Shown: positions 45,167-54,012 of the stretch, in pieces | Numbering within the stretch: the stretch's first letter is position 1 | Layout of the letters: each line of letters begins with the position of its first letter | Source: JACJXF01 sp038316435 | Lineage (GTDB): Bacteria > Bacteroidota > Bacteroidia > Bacteroidales > GCA-2748055 | Length of the DNA stretch: 64,000 bases | NCBI GenBank assembly: GCA_038316435.1 | Contig: JBBQAQ010000016.1 | Span: forward strand, 11,708-75,707 | Direction: 5' to 3' | Translations under genes and position numbers: made by a program | Notes under the pieces: model-generated | The model's database searches: none | Told to the model about the DNA's origin: nothing | Seen by the model: the letters and a program-made list of their open reading frames with translations, nothing else

Positions 45167-45538
45167 CTAATTTTCCAAAGCTCCGGCATCCACCCAAATC
45201 TGAAACTGCTGAATTAGGCAATCTTTAAGTTTAGCAGAATTTTTTGGCATAGGCTTATCGCCTATATGCTTTATTGCGCTAAGACAAGCTTGTTTATTAT
45301 TTAAAACATTTTGATAGCCTTCAAGGCTGGTGCCTCCGCCTTTGCTATCTGCGCTAACTGCAGAATGACAACTCAGGCAGTTATTATCCAGTAAAGGGAA
45401 AATACTTGAAGAATATGTGACATTTGTGGTATCACAGTTTCCCAGATACTCTCCAGGGTACAAGCTTTCTTCACTATCATAATAACAGGAAACACTTAAC
45501 AGAGTGAGAGAAACAAAGATTGAAAAAAGATACTTCAT
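45167..45538 (-). CDS. Small haem-motif (CxxCH) lipoprotein
   Basis: 123 aa. Short signal ends LLSVSC (lipobox Cys at about 18). One c-type haem site, DNNCLSCHSAVSADSKGG (CxxCH at about 54-58), and a possible axial Met in IGDKPMPKNSAKLKDCLIQQ. The end FQIWVDAGALEN resembles the last helix of Planctomycete-type/monohaem cytochromes found in Bacteroidota. The two additional Cys residues may form a disulfide. Its own paralogue is the next gene upstream (45598-45972). Confidence 0.8.
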   Translation of the reverse strand: MKYLFSIFVSLTLLSVSCYYDSEESLYPGEYLGNCDTTNVTYSSSIFPLLDNNCLSCHSAVSADSKGGGTSLEGYQNVLNNKQACLSAIKHIGDKPMPKNSAKLKDCLIQQFQIWVDAGALEN

Positions 45539-45597
45539 GGGATTAGTTTTAAATCAGAATACGTCCAAAATTACAGGAATGATTAAAATGAAAGTTT

Positions 45598-45972
45598 TCA
45601 TGGGCAGGTTTCTTTAGCACCCTGTTCGATCCAAAGTTTGATTTTTGTTCTGTTTTGCAGTGAAACAGGTCTATCGGGAGGCATCATTTCAGAGGACCAT
45701 GTGTTGGTCATTGCTTTATATAACTTGCTTTTACCTGCATCCCCTGGGACAATATTCTGAATTATTCCAGCATAAGTAGTAAGATCAATATCATCCCCAA
45801 AATGACAATCTCCGCAACTGTTCAGAAAAACAGGCAGAATGTCGGCTTCGAAGCAAATTTCGGGCAGAGCCTGAATATCGTCTTCATGCCGACAGGAAGA
45901 AACTCCCACGATAAGAAACCCAGATAAAACAATTATAATCAGACCTGATACGAAAAAACTTTGCAAGTTCAT
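45598..45972 (-). CDS. Second small haem-motif lipoprotein
   Basis: 124 aa from the ATG at 45972 (MNLQSFFVSGLIIIVLSGFL); a longer frame upstream runs through the promoter of the divergent peptidase and has no support. The signal ends in a lipobox (IVGVSSC). One CxxCH haem site, FLNSCGDCHFGDDIDLTTYA, and a possible Met ligand in SSEMMPPDRPVSL; the ending IKLWIEQGAKE matches the 45167-45538 paralogue. It heads the minus-strand cluster and is 79 bases from the divergent M28 peptidase start. Confidence 0.8.
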   Translation of the reverse strand: MNLQSFFVSGLIIIVLSGFLIVGVSSCRHEDDIQALPEICFEADILPVFLNSCGDCHFGDDIDLTTYAGIIQNIVPGDAGKSKLYKAMTNTWSSEMMPPDRPVSLQNRTKIKLWIEQGAKETCP

Positions 45973-46051
45973 AGCATGTGTTTTATGAGACAAGATAGTT
46001 GTTATTAAAAGTATTAACAGTTTTTTCTTTACTTTTGTTTTCCAACTTATA

Positions 46052-47710
46052 ATGAAATTCTTTATGAAATTAACCACTGTACTTTGCCTGACAGGGCTTT
46101 TAATAACTGCAACTGTATTTTCACAATCAGGGCAGAATGAAGTTATAAATCTCGCCAAATCGATAAAAACAGAAAGCTTTTTTAGTCATTTAAGCACGAT
46201 TTCTTCAGATGCTTTTGAAGGAAGAGAAACAGGAAGTAAAGGGTATGCTCTTGCAGCAGATTATATTGTTAAGGAAATTGAAAAAATAGGTTTAAAACCC
46301 GGTGGTGTTGATGGCACATTCTTTCAACCAATTAACTTTGAGAGCAGGACAATGAATAAGGAGTCTGTAACTATTTCTTTTTCAGACGGGAGCAAAAATT
46401 TAGACGGCGAATACGGCAAAAACATTACTGTTTTACCAAATATTAAATCCTCAAACGTCAATCGGAACGAAGAATTGGTGTTTGTTGGTTATGGATTGGA
46501 AATTCCTGAACTAGGGATTAATGATTTTCAAGGAATTGATGTAAAAGGTAAAACAGTAGTTATTTCTATTGGACTTCCCGAAAATATTGATAAACAGAAA
46601 TACAGGAAATATGTGAATCCTCTGGAGAGAATAAAAATCCTGGAGAAAAAAGGAGTTAGCGGACTCATCTTCTATACCAATCTGGGAATATTTCAAAATC
46701 TGATTTTTAGTCAGTTGAACAAATTTTTTCAAACACCATGGTTTGATTATCAGGATGCTGACCTCAACAATCCAATGCTTGGTTATGGGTCGAATCTCCT
46801 CTTGTATTCGAAAAAAGATTTTATCAAAGACATTTTCAAATTTAACGAGATAAGTTTTAAGGAAACTACCAAAGCAATGGATAAAGGGCTTTTTAAGCCG
46901 TTTGTATTTAAATCCAGCCTTCAGGTAAAATATACAGCTACCACCAAAAATGTTTCCTGTAAAAATATAGCCGCCATACTTCCTGGTTCTGATCCAACTT
47001 TAAGTTCGGAGTATCTGATTATTGAAGCTCACCTTGATCATATGGGTATAGGAAAAGCGATTAAAAAGGACTCCATTTATAATGGTGCATGGGACAATGC
47101 ATCCGGTTCTGCAACACTTTTGTCGGTTGCTGAAACTTACAAGCAGATGCCCGAAGCTCCAAAACGTTCTATAATGTTTCTATGGGTTACCGCAGAAGAA
47201 AAAGGTTTACTTGGTTCGAATTACTTTGCAAAGAAACCTACAGTGCCTGCCAGCAAGATCGTTGCAGATATGAGTCTGGATATGGCAGGAGGTATTTTCG
47301 AGGCAAAAGATATTCTTCCCATGGGATATAAAATGTCGAATTTATCGCAAGCTGTCGATTTTGCAGCCGATAATCTGAATCTTAAGAAAGACACAACAAA
47401 CTCTATGGAAAACGAGTATTTCGAGAGAAGCGATCATTTTTCATTTATCAGTGCAGGGATACCTTCATTATTGCTTTTTGGAGGGATGGATGCTGTTGAT
47501 CCAAAAATAAAGGGATTAAAAACTTATGAAAAATGGGAGAAGAAAGTCTACCACTCCCCTTTCGATGACATGAATCAGAATTTCAGTAAAGAAGCGTTTT
47601 TGCAAGGGATTCAGGTGAATTTTCTGATTTCATGGTTTATTGCAAATGAAATGGATGAGGTGAAGTGGAAAAAGGAAAGCATGCAATATAAAAAATACAT
47701 CGCTAAATAG
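46052..47710 (+). CDS. M28-family zinc aminopeptidase
   Basis: 552 aa, exported (signal TVLCLTGLLITATVFSQ). A PA-like insert lies at about residues 130-300 (ELVFVGYGLEIPELGINDFQ). The zinc site is in order: EAHLDHMG, GAWDNASGSATLLSVAETY (bridging Asp), VTAEEKGLLGSNYFAKK (catalytic Glu pair), DMSLDMAGG and YFERSDHFSFISAGIPSLLL with the last His. All metal ligands are present, so it should be active on peptides in the periplasm or outside. Upstream, TACTTTTG at 46030-46037 fits a -7 box. Confidence 0.93.
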   Translation: MKFFMKLTTVLCLTGLLITATVFSQSGQNEVINLAKSIKTESFFSHLSTISSDAFEGRETGSKGYALAADYIVKEIEKIGLKPGGVDGTFFQPINFESRTMNKESVTISFSDGSKNLDGEYGKNITVLPNIKSSNVNRNEELVFVGYGLEIPELGINDFQGIDVKGKTVVISIGLPENIDKQKYRKYVNPLERIKILEKKGVSGLIFYTNLGIFQNLIFSQLNKFFQTPWFDYQDADLNNPMLGYGSNLLLYSKKDFIKDIFKFNEISFKETTKAMDKGLFKPFVFKSSLQVKYTATTKNVSCKNIAAILPGSDPTLSSEYLIIEAHLDHMGIGKAIKKDSIYNGAWDNASGSATLLSVAETYKQMPEAPKRSIMFLWVTAEEKGLLGSNYFAKKPTVPASKIVADMSLDMAGGIFEAKDILPMGYKMSNLSQAVDFAADNLNLKKDTTNSMENEYFERSDHFSFISAGIPSLLLFGGMDAVDPKIKGLKTYEKWEKKVYHSPFDDMNQNFSKEAFLQGIQVNFLISWFIANEMDEVKWKKESMQYKKYIAK

Positions 47711-47772
47711 TTGATATTCAAGACGTATTCTTAATGCATTAAGCTTATCATCTGATACTTGTCGGATTCCTA

Positions 47773-48432
47773 TTATTTTGATGGGATCACGTAATGAAAG
47801 ATAGCTAAAAAATGCAAAAGGCTGCCGGCAACTACAAATAGGTGCCATACCAGGTGGTGGTATAGAAACTGGAGTTTTGCATAAAAGATAATTCCGATGG
47901 TATAGCACAATCCTCCCCCGAGAATTAAAAGACCTCCTGCCAATGGCATGGAATTAAAAATAGGGACAATTGCAATTACCATTAGCCATCCCATAGCAAC
48001 ATATAAAGCCAGAAAAATATAATTCACTCTGCTGTCTGATTTCGCAACGCGGGTGAAGGTCAGAACAATGCCAGCAATCGCCATTCCCCATTCGAGTCCG
48101 AAAATTACCCAGCCAAAAGCTCCGTGAAGAATTACTAAGGAAAGAGGTGTGTAGGTTCCTGCTATCAGCAAAAAAATTGATATCTTATCAAAAACAAAAA
48201 ACAGCTCTTTGGCTTTGCCTTCCTTCAATGCGTGAGCCATTCCGGAAGAGAAATACAATAAAATTAAGGTAGCGCCGTAAATTGAGGTGGTTACGATGTG
48301 CCAGGCATTGCCGCGAAGTGCTGAAAACACAATCATCAACACCAGACCCGCTGTTGAAAGTAAGGCTCCGCCTAGGTGAGAGATTGCATTGGCAACTTCT
48401 TCCGACTTCCTGTATAAGCGTTGTTCAGCCAT
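47773..48432 (-). CDS. Haemolysin III/PAQR-family membrane protein
   Basis: 219 aa with seven predicted helices and the family metal-site motifs: SEEVANAISHLGGALLS with the first conserved His, YFSSGMAHALKEGKAKELFF with the Ser-x3-His, IFLLIAGTYTPLSLVIL and the C-terminal YHHLVWHLFVVAGSLLHFLA. The family (YqfA/HlyIII) belongs to the CREST superfamily of putative metal-dependent hydrolases; 'haemolysin' is a historical name. It is a single gene convergent with the M28 peptidase. Confidence 0.9.
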   Translation of the reverse strand: MAEQRLYRKSEEVANAISHLGGALLSTAGLVLMIVFSALRGNAWHIVTTSIYGATLILLYFSSGMAHALKEGKAKELFFVFDKISIFLLIAGTYTPLSLVILHGAFGWVIFGLEWGMAIAGIVLTFTRVAKSDSRVNYIFLALYVAMGWLMVIAIVPIFNSMPLAGGLLILGGGLCYTIGIIFYAKLQFLYHHLVWHLFVVAGSLLHFLAIFHYVIPSK

Positions 48433-48897
48433 ATTTCAATTTTTTGGGTTTAGCTTCAAAGATATGCTATCGATGTGAAATTTGAGGGATGCTGGCGGGT
48501 ATTTTTAAACGCAGAATACTGCAAGGGAACAAAGGAATGCGTAGAATTTGATTTGCTTATTAAACGGCTTCTGTGTTTAATATGCTTCAAATAATAAGCA
48601 AGACTTATCGCCAATGCATCGTATATGTAAAGAAAGTTAATGGTGTAAGAAATTGTTTCAGGTATTTTGAACTAATTGCTTTTAAAATTGCTTTATACAG
48701 GGCAGTTATGTTTTTGGCAAGGTATTGCAGGCTTTTTTCCATTTTGGAAATTCAAATTTTGATGACCTTATATATGGATTAATTTTAAATGTTAATAAAA
48801 AGATATCAATATCAATTTAAAACAAGCACCCCATTATTTGAACATATTTTTAAATAAAACGACCCTAATTCTGACAATTTGCAATCAGATTGAGGGG
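48433..48897. other. Intergenic region upstream of the leu genes
   Basis: About 465 AT-rich bases between two divergent genes. I see no tRNA or structured RNA and no convincing coding frame; a 69-codon open frame from an ATG at 48573 has no recognisable family and unconvincing composition. The leu promoter elements follow at its end. Confidence 0.4.
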
Positions 48898-48934
48898 ATT
48901 TTGATCAAAATATCTAAGTTTTTTTGTACATTTG
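48898..48934 (+). promoter_or_regulatory. Putative leu-operon promoter with palindromic operator
   Basis: TACATTTG at 48927-48934 fits the TAnnTTTG -7 box. The perfect palindrome ATTTTGATCAAAAT at 48898-48911 overlaps where the -33 box would lie; its TTTG ends 23 bases from the -7 box, wider than the usual 19-20. A repressor or activator site is plausible. Confidence 0.5.
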
Positions 48935-48990
48935 CAGCCTTAAAAAAGAAATAATTAAAACGGGTAACTGATAATTCAAAATTTAAAAAA

Positions 48991-50394
48991 TTGGCAGGCA
49001 CAACATTATTCGACAAAATCTGGGATTCGCACGTAATTGAAGTGATAGCTGGCGGACCAAGTATTTTATACATTGACAAGCACCTGATTCATGAGGTAAC
49101 AAGTCCGCAGGCATTTGCAGGAATTGAAAACAGAAAACTGAGCGTTTTTCGCCCACAGAATACAGTTGCAACTCCTGATCACAATGTTCCCACGGTTGAT
49201 CAGCATTTACCAATTAAAGATCAGCTTTCGGCATTTCAGGTCGCAAAACTGACTGAAAACTGCAACCGCCATGGCATTACGCTTTATGGTCTTAATCATC
49301 CTTATCAGGGAATTGTGCATGTAATTGGACCAGAGCTTGGCATTACACAGCCCGGAATGACCATTGTATGCGGTGACAGTCACACTTCCACTCACGGAGC
49401 CTTTGGCAGTGTTGCTTTTGGGATAGGTACATCTGAAGTTGAGATGGTACTTGCTTCACAATGCATCATGCAGCCGAAACCCAAGAAGATGAGAATAAAC
49501 GTTGAAGGGAAAACCGGAAAAGGGGTTACTGCGAAAGATATCATTCTTTATATTATTGCTAAAATCACTGCCAGCGGTGGCACAGGCTACTTTATTGAAT
49601 ATGCCGGATCGGCTATCAGAAGTCTGTCGATGGAAGGCAGAATGACCATTTGCAATATGAGCATTGAAAGTGGCGCCAGAGGTGGACTTATTGCCCCTGA
49701 TGAAACTACTTTTGCATATATCAAAGGACGTAAATTTGCACCAAAAGGAACCGAATTCGATAAAGCTGTTGAGAAATGGAAAACTCTGAAAACGGATGCA
49801 GACGCAGTATTCGACGTTGAACTAACCTATGATGCGGCAGATATCGAACCCATGATCACATACGGCACCAATCCCGGTATGGGAGCTAAAATAAGCTCAA
49901 GAATACCATCAGCAAAGGATATTGAAGCCGGAAATCTGGTTACTTTCAATAAAGCGCTTGATTACATGGGATTTAAACAGGATGAGCCAATTATCGGAAA
50001 AACTGTTGATTATGTTTTCGTGGGAAGTTGTACAAACGGTCGGATCGAAGATTTGCGTGAAGTGGCAGAGTTTGTTAAAGGCAGAAAAAAAGCTGATAAC
50101 ATCACAGCATGGATTGTTCCGGGTTCAAAACAAGTGGAACAACAGGCAATTGCTGAAGGTTTAACTACTGTGCTTGAAGCAGCAGGTTTTAAGCTTCGCC
50201 AACCCGGATGCTCTGCGTGTCTTGCTATGAATGACGATAAAATACCCGCAGGAAAACTTGCTGTGGCAACCTCAAACCGGAATTTCGAAGGCCGTCAGGG
50301 TCCGGGCTCACGTTCAATGCTGGCAAGTCCGCTAACCGCAGCTGCAGTAGCTATTGCCGGTAAAATCGTTGATCCAAGAACAATGCTGAAGTAA
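48991..50394 (+). CDS. leuC: 3-isopropylmalate dehydratase large subunit
   Basis: 467-aa aconitase-fold subunit of isopropylmalate isomerase (leucine pathway). The start is TTG at 48991 (MAGTTLFDKIWDSH); no in-frame ATG precedes it, and the reading matches other LeuC N-termini. The 4Fe-4S ligands appear as VFVGSCTNGRIEDL (first Cys) and RQPGCSACLAMNDD (Cys-x2-Cys); IVCGDSHTSTHGAFGSVAFG and NRNFEGRQGPGSRSMLASP are hallmarks. First gene of leuC-leuD-leuA-leuB. Confidence 0.96.
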   Translation: MAGTTLFDKIWDSHVIEVIAGGPSILYIDKHLIHEVTSPQAFAGIENRKLSVFRPQNTVATPDHNVPTVDQHLPIKDQLSAFQVAKLTENCNRHGITLYGLNHPYQGIVHVIGPELGITQPGMTIVCGDSHTSTHGAFGSVAFGIGTSEVEMVLASQCIMQPKPKKMRINVEGKTGKGVTAKDIILYIIAKITASGGTGYFIEYAGSAIRSLSMEGRMTICNMSIESGARGGLIAPDETTFAYIKGRKFAPKGTEFDKAVEKWKTLKTDADAVFDVELTYDAADIEPMITYGTNPGMGAKISSRIPSAKDIEAGNLVTFNKALDYMGFKQDEPIIGKTVDYVFVGSCTNGRIEDLREVAEFVKGRKKADNITAWIVPGSKQVEQQAIAEGLTTVLEAAGFKLRQPGCSACLAMNDDKIPAGKLAVATSNRNFEGRQGPGSRSMLASPLTAAAVAIAGKIVDPRTMLK

Positions 50395-50454
50395 GCTGGA
50401 ATTTAGATTTGTCATTACTAAATTCCGCAAATCAAAATCTTAAAAATTAAACAG

Positions 50455-51045
50455 ATGTCAATCGAAAAATTTATAACCCTCAGTTCCTCTGCAGTTCCTA
50501 TGCCTATTGAGAATGTGGATACAGACCAAATCATTCCAGCACGTTTTCTGAAAGCCACTACTCGTGATGGTTTTGGAGAGAACCTTTTCAGAGACTGGAG
50601 ATATGACGGGCAAAATAATCCAAAGACTGAATTTGTGTTGAACCAGAAAAAGTACTCAGGACAAATACTTGTCGGAGGAAAAAATTTTGGTAGCGGTTCA
50701 AGCCGTGAGCACGCTGCATGGGCAATTCATGATTATGGATTTAAAGTAGTTGTTTCGAGTTTCTTTGCTGATATCTTCAAGGGAAACGCATTAAACAACG
50801 GTCTTTTGCCAGTACAGATTTCTGAAGGATTTCTTGTAAAAATATTCAAAGCTATTGAAAAAGATCCGTCAGCAAAACTCAATATTAACCTGATTAATCA
50901 GGAAATTACCATAGAAGCAAGCGGGGAAAAAGAGCATTTCGACATCAATCCCTATAAAAAAGAATGCCTTTTAAACGGATATGAAGATATCGACTATCTG
51001 GTAAGCAGGAAAGATAAGATTGAGGCTTTTGAGGGAAGAAATTGA
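50455..51045 (+). CDS. leuD: 3-isopropylmalate dehydratase small subunit
   Basis: 196-aa swivelling subunit that forms the isomerase with LeuC. Conserved pieces: VDTDQIIPARFLKATTRDGF, GKNFGSGSSREHAAWAIHDY (the substrate-binding GSGSSREHA loop) and SSFFADIFKGNALNNGLLPV. Length is normal. It starts 60 bases after leuC. Confidence 0.96.
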   Translation: MSIEKFITLSSSAVPMPIENVDTDQIIPARFLKATTRDGFGENLFRDWRYDGQNNPKTEFVLNQKKYSGQILVGGKNFGSGSSREHAAWAIHDYGFKVVVSSFFADIFKGNALNNGLLPVQISEGFLVKIFKAIEKDPSAKLNINLINQEITIEASGEKEHFDINPYKKECLLNGYEDIDYLVSRKDKIEAFEGRN

Positions 51046-51110
51046 CGATTTGTTAATTGGATGATTGAATGATTTGGGCTTGCATTGTAGAGAGTCAAAA
51101 TTAAAATGAA

Positions 51111-52634
51111 ATGACCATGAAAATTACGATAATGGATACCACACTTCGTGACGGGGAACAGACCTCGGGAGTGTCGTTTACGGGAACGGAAAAGCTTACC
51201 ATGGCTAAGCTATTACTTGAAGATCTCAAGGTCGACCGCATTGAGATTGCTTCTGCACGAGTTTCAGATGGAGAATATGAAGGAGCAAAAATGATTTTCA
51301 GCTGGGCCATAGAACATGGGTACATTGAGAAAGTTGAAGTTCTGGGCTTTGTTGATGGAGATATTTCCTTAAAGTGGATTCAAAATGCCGGAGGAAAAGT
51401 GATCAATCTTCTTACAAAAGGTTCGCTTAAACACTGCCAGCTGCAATTACGCAAAACACCCGAACAACATATTGAAGATATTAAGGGCGTTCTGATGACT
51501 GCTAAAAATATGGGTATTCGCGTGAATATTTACTTTGAGGACTGGTCGAATGGAATGCGCTCATCCCCTGAATATATGTACCAAATGCTGGATGGATTGC
51601 AGCATGAAAATATTGATCGATTCATGCTTCCTGATACTTTGGGGATTCTGAACCATGAAGAAACCTATAATTTCTGCCTCGACATGAAAACCCGTTACCC
51701 TAAGCTTAGTTTCGACTTTCATGCCCACAACGATTACGATCTTGCAACAGCAAACGCATATTCGGCAATCAGAGCAGGGATTTCGGGCATTCATACTACA
51801 ATTAACGGATTAGGTGAAAGAGCAGGAAATGTGCCTCTTTCAAGTGTAATCGGAATTGTTAAAGACCATTTTAAATATGAGATGTCGGTGCAGGAGGATA
51901 AACTTTATTTGATTTCGAAGTTTGTTGAATCCTTTTCCGGTGTTAGAATTCCTGAGAACAAACCTTTAATTGGAGAAAACGTTTTTACCCAAACGAGCGG
52001 AATTCATGCTGATGGTGATCAGAAAGACAATTTATATTTCAACGATCTTCTCCCAGAACGTTTTGGAAGAAAACGGCAATATGCTTTGGGGAAAATGTCG
52101 GGAAAAGCTAGTGTTATCAAGAATCTTGAAGAACTTGGCATAGAACTGAGTAAGGAAGAAATGAAAATGGTTACTGACAGGATTATTGAACTCGGAGATA
52201 AGAAAGAAACCGTTTCAAAAGAAGACCTTCCCTATATTATTTCTGATGTTCTGAAAAGTGAAAAAGTTATTCAAACAATAAAACTCAAGAACTATTCTCT
52301 GGCTGTTGCCAAGGGTTTGCGGTCGATGGCAACTCTCAGCATAGAGATTAATTGCGAAAGCTACGAGGAAACAGCCTCAGGTGACGGACAATATGATGCA
52401 TTCATGAAAGCTCTCTGGAAAATATACGATAAGCTGGAAAAAAAACGCCCAGTATTGTCTGATTACGTAGTTTCGATTCCCCCGGGAGGAAAAACCGATG
52501 CCTTAGTAGAATGTATGATAACCTGGGATTACAACGGCAGGATCATCAAAACGCGTGGACTTGACTCCGACCAGACGGTGGCTGCAATTAAGGGAACATT
52601 GAAGATGTTGAATATTATTGAGAATGAACAATAG
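51111..52634 (+). CDS. leuA: 2-isopropylmalate synthase-family enzyme
   Basis: 507 aa, DRE-TIM metallolyase family, condensing acetyl-CoA with a 2-oxoacid. It starts ITIMDTTLRDGEQTSGVSFT with the DTTLRDGEQ metal site, contains FHAHNDYDLATANAYSAIRA (His-x-His), TTINGLGERAGNVPL, and ends in a LeuA-type regulatory dimer domain (from about 385, including TDALVECMITWDYNGRIIKT). Position inside leuCDB makes 2-isopropylmalate synthase the natural call. This subgroup is diverged from classic LeuA, so citramalate synthase is an alternative. A second leuA may lie elsewhere. The heptad repeat begins at the stop codon. Confidence 0.85.
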   Translation: MTMKITIMDTTLRDGEQTSGVSFTGTEKLTMAKLLLEDLKVDRIEIASARVSDGEYEGAKMIFSWAIEHGYIEKVEVLGFVDGDISLKWIQNAGGKVINLLTKGSLKHCQLQLRKTPEQHIEDIKGVLMTAKNMGIRVNIYFEDWSNGMRSSPEYMYQMLDGLQHENIDRFMLPDTLGILNHEETYNFCLDMKTRYPKLSFDFHAHNDYDLATANAYSAIRAGISGIHTTINGLGERAGNVPLSSVIGIVKDHFKYEMSVQEDKLYLISKFVESFSGVRIPENKPLIGENVFTQTSGIHADGDQKDNLYFNDLLPERFGRKRQYALGKMSGKASVIKNLEELGIELSKEEMKMVTDRIIELGDKKETVSKEDLPYIISDVLKSEKVIQTIKLKNYSLAVAKGLRSMATLSIEINCESYEETASGDGQYDAFMKALWKIYDKLEKKRPVLSDYVVSIPPGGKTDALVECMITWDYNGRIIKTRGLDSDQTVAAIKGTLKMLNIIENEQ

Positions 52635-52720
52635 ACAATAGACGATAGACGATAGACGATGGACGATAAATCTTAGATAATGTTTGAATGACCATGATCA
52701 ATGGTCCATTGTCTATGGTC
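52630..52720. repeat. Heptanucleotide repeat with inverted copies, between leuA and leuB
   Basis: Five tandem heptads run from the leuA stop: AATAGAC, AATAGAC, GATAGAC, GATAGAC, GATGGAC (52630-52664), then GAT. At 52704-52720 the complement appears as GTCCATT, GTCTATG, GTC. The two halves can pair into an imperfect hairpin in the leuA-leuB message. Such A/GATAGAC heptads look like a variable-number repeat. Confidence 0.75.
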
Positions 52721-52746
52721 TAAATAACACACATAATAATAAAAAA

Positions 52747-53802
52747 ATGGAATTTAAAATTGCAGTTCTTCCCGGTGATGGTATTGGGCCTGAAATTATT
52801 GAACAGGCAATAAAAGTACTTGTATCGATTGGTAAAAAATACAATCATACCTTTCATTTTACAAAAGCACTGGTTGGAGCCTGCGCCATCGACGCTGTTG
52901 GGAATCCCTTTCCTGATGAGACTTTTGATCTATGCATGAAATCAGACGCTGTACTTTTTGGGGCTATCGGCGATCCGAAATACGATAACGATCCGAAAGC
53001 AAAAGTGAGGCCTGAACAAGGTTTGCTGGCAATGAGAAAAAAGCTTGGATTGTATGCAAATATCCGTCCGGTTACAACTTTCAAATCACTTATTCATAAG
53101 TCGCCTCTGCGTTCTGATTTGGTAGAGGGAGCAGATTTCGTTGTAATCCGTGAGTTAACCGGTGGTATCTATTTTGGTGAAAGAGGGAGATCCGAAGATC
53201 TCACCAAAGCTTTTGACACCTGCACCTACACAAAAGAAGAAATAATACGCATCACAAAACTCGGTTTTGAATACGCAGCCAAACGAAACAAAAGGCTTAC
53301 TGTTGTTGACAAAGCCAATGTTTTAGCGACATCCCGTTTGTGGAGAGAAACAGTTCAGGAAATGGAACCTTCTTACAAAGATATTGCTGTTGATTATATG
53401 TTTGTTGATAATGCCGCCATGCAGATTATTCAATGGCCCAAAAAGTTTGATGTTATGGTAACGGAGAACATGTTTGGAGATATACTTTCAGATGAGGCTA
53501 GTGTTATTACTGGATCGCTTGGATTACTTCCATCTGCTTCCGTTGGGATTCATACCAGCGTTTTTGAGCCCATCCACGGTTCCTATCCACAGGCAGCAGG
53601 GAAAGATATAGCAAATCCTATTGCTACTATTCTTTCAGCAGCTATGATGCTCGAATTATCACTTGATCTGCAGAAGGAAGCGAAAGCTATTAGGGATGCT
53701 GTGGATAAGTCGATGGTCGCCGGGGTTGTAACCGTTGATATTGCAGAAGGCAAGTCATTCAAGACTTCTGAGGTTGGGAGTTGGATTGCGGAGAACGTTT
53801 GA
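52747..53802 (+). CDS. leuB: 3-isopropylmalate dehydrogenase
   Basis: 351 aa from the ATG at 52747 (MEFKIAVLPGDGIGPEIIEQ); an in-frame TTG upstream lies within the repeat and is rejected. NAD-dependent decarboxylating dehydrogenase of the leucine pathway. Motifs: VRPEQGLLAMRKKLGLYANI with the substrate Arg residues, FVVIRELTGGIYFGERG, VDKANVLATSRLWRETV, FDVMVTENMFGDILSDEASV (metal-binding Asp) and EPIHGSYPQAAGKDIANPIA. Complete. Last gene of the leu run. Confidence 0.97.
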   Translation: MEFKIAVLPGDGIGPEIIEQAIKVLVSIGKKYNHTFHFTKALVGACAIDAVGNPFPDETFDLCMKSDAVLFGAIGDPKYDNDPKAKVRPEQGLLAMRKKLGLYANIRPVTTFKSLIHKSPLRSDLVEGADFVVIRELTGGIYFGERGRSEDLTKAFDTCTYTKEEIIRITKLGFEYAAKRNKRLTVVDKANVLATSRLWRETVQEMEPSYKDIAVDYMFVDNAAMQIIQWPKKFDVMVTENMFGDILSDEASVITGSLGLLPSASVGIHTSVFEPIHGSYPQAAGKDIANPIATILSAAMMLELSLDLQKEAKAIRDAVDKSMVAGVVTVDIAEGKSFKTSEVGSWIAENV

Positions 53803-53818
53803 TACTGAGGGTGGTATA

Positions 53819-53969
53819 GAGGTTGAGTGAGGTTGAGGTTGAGGTTGACTCTTGCCAGCGCGACTACTCTGAGCGTCACTCAGCGCCGCCTAGGCGTGTG
53901 TGAACCCCGGACGGTGCCCGGGGTTAGGGTATATAGCCCTTTCAGGGCGTTTTGGAATTCTTTTTTTTT
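53819..53969. repeat. GC-rich palindromic (REP-like) cluster after leuB
   Basis: GAGGTT repeats at 53819-53824 and three in tandem at 53829-53846. Then CGCCTAGGCG, a perfect palindrome (53887-53896); AACCCCGG...CCGGGGTT with a 7-base loop (53903-53925); and AGGGTATATAGCCCT followed by GCCCTttcAGGGC (53936-53948). A run of nine Ts lies at 53961-53969. The base composition is unlike the flanks. I recall near-identical ...GGGTATATAGCCCTTTCAGGGC stretches scattered in Bacteroidota, so a REP-type repeat is likely, and it may also end leuB transcription. Confidence 0.65.
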
Positions 53970-54012
53970 GAGGAATACGCGCCTGGTTTTTCAAAGAATA
54001 CTTGTAGAGGGG

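Noticed and set aside
47730..47743. Perfect palindrome CTTAATGCATTAAG between convergent M28 and HlyIII genes
   Set aside because: No loop or T-tract for a terminator and no gene start nearby for an operator; may be chance.
48573..48782. A 69-codon open frame upstream of leuC
   Set aside because: No family, no ribosome binding site and an unconvincing residue mix.
52630..52720. Possible CRISPR array
   Set aside because: Units are 7 bases long with no spacers; it is a tandem repeat.
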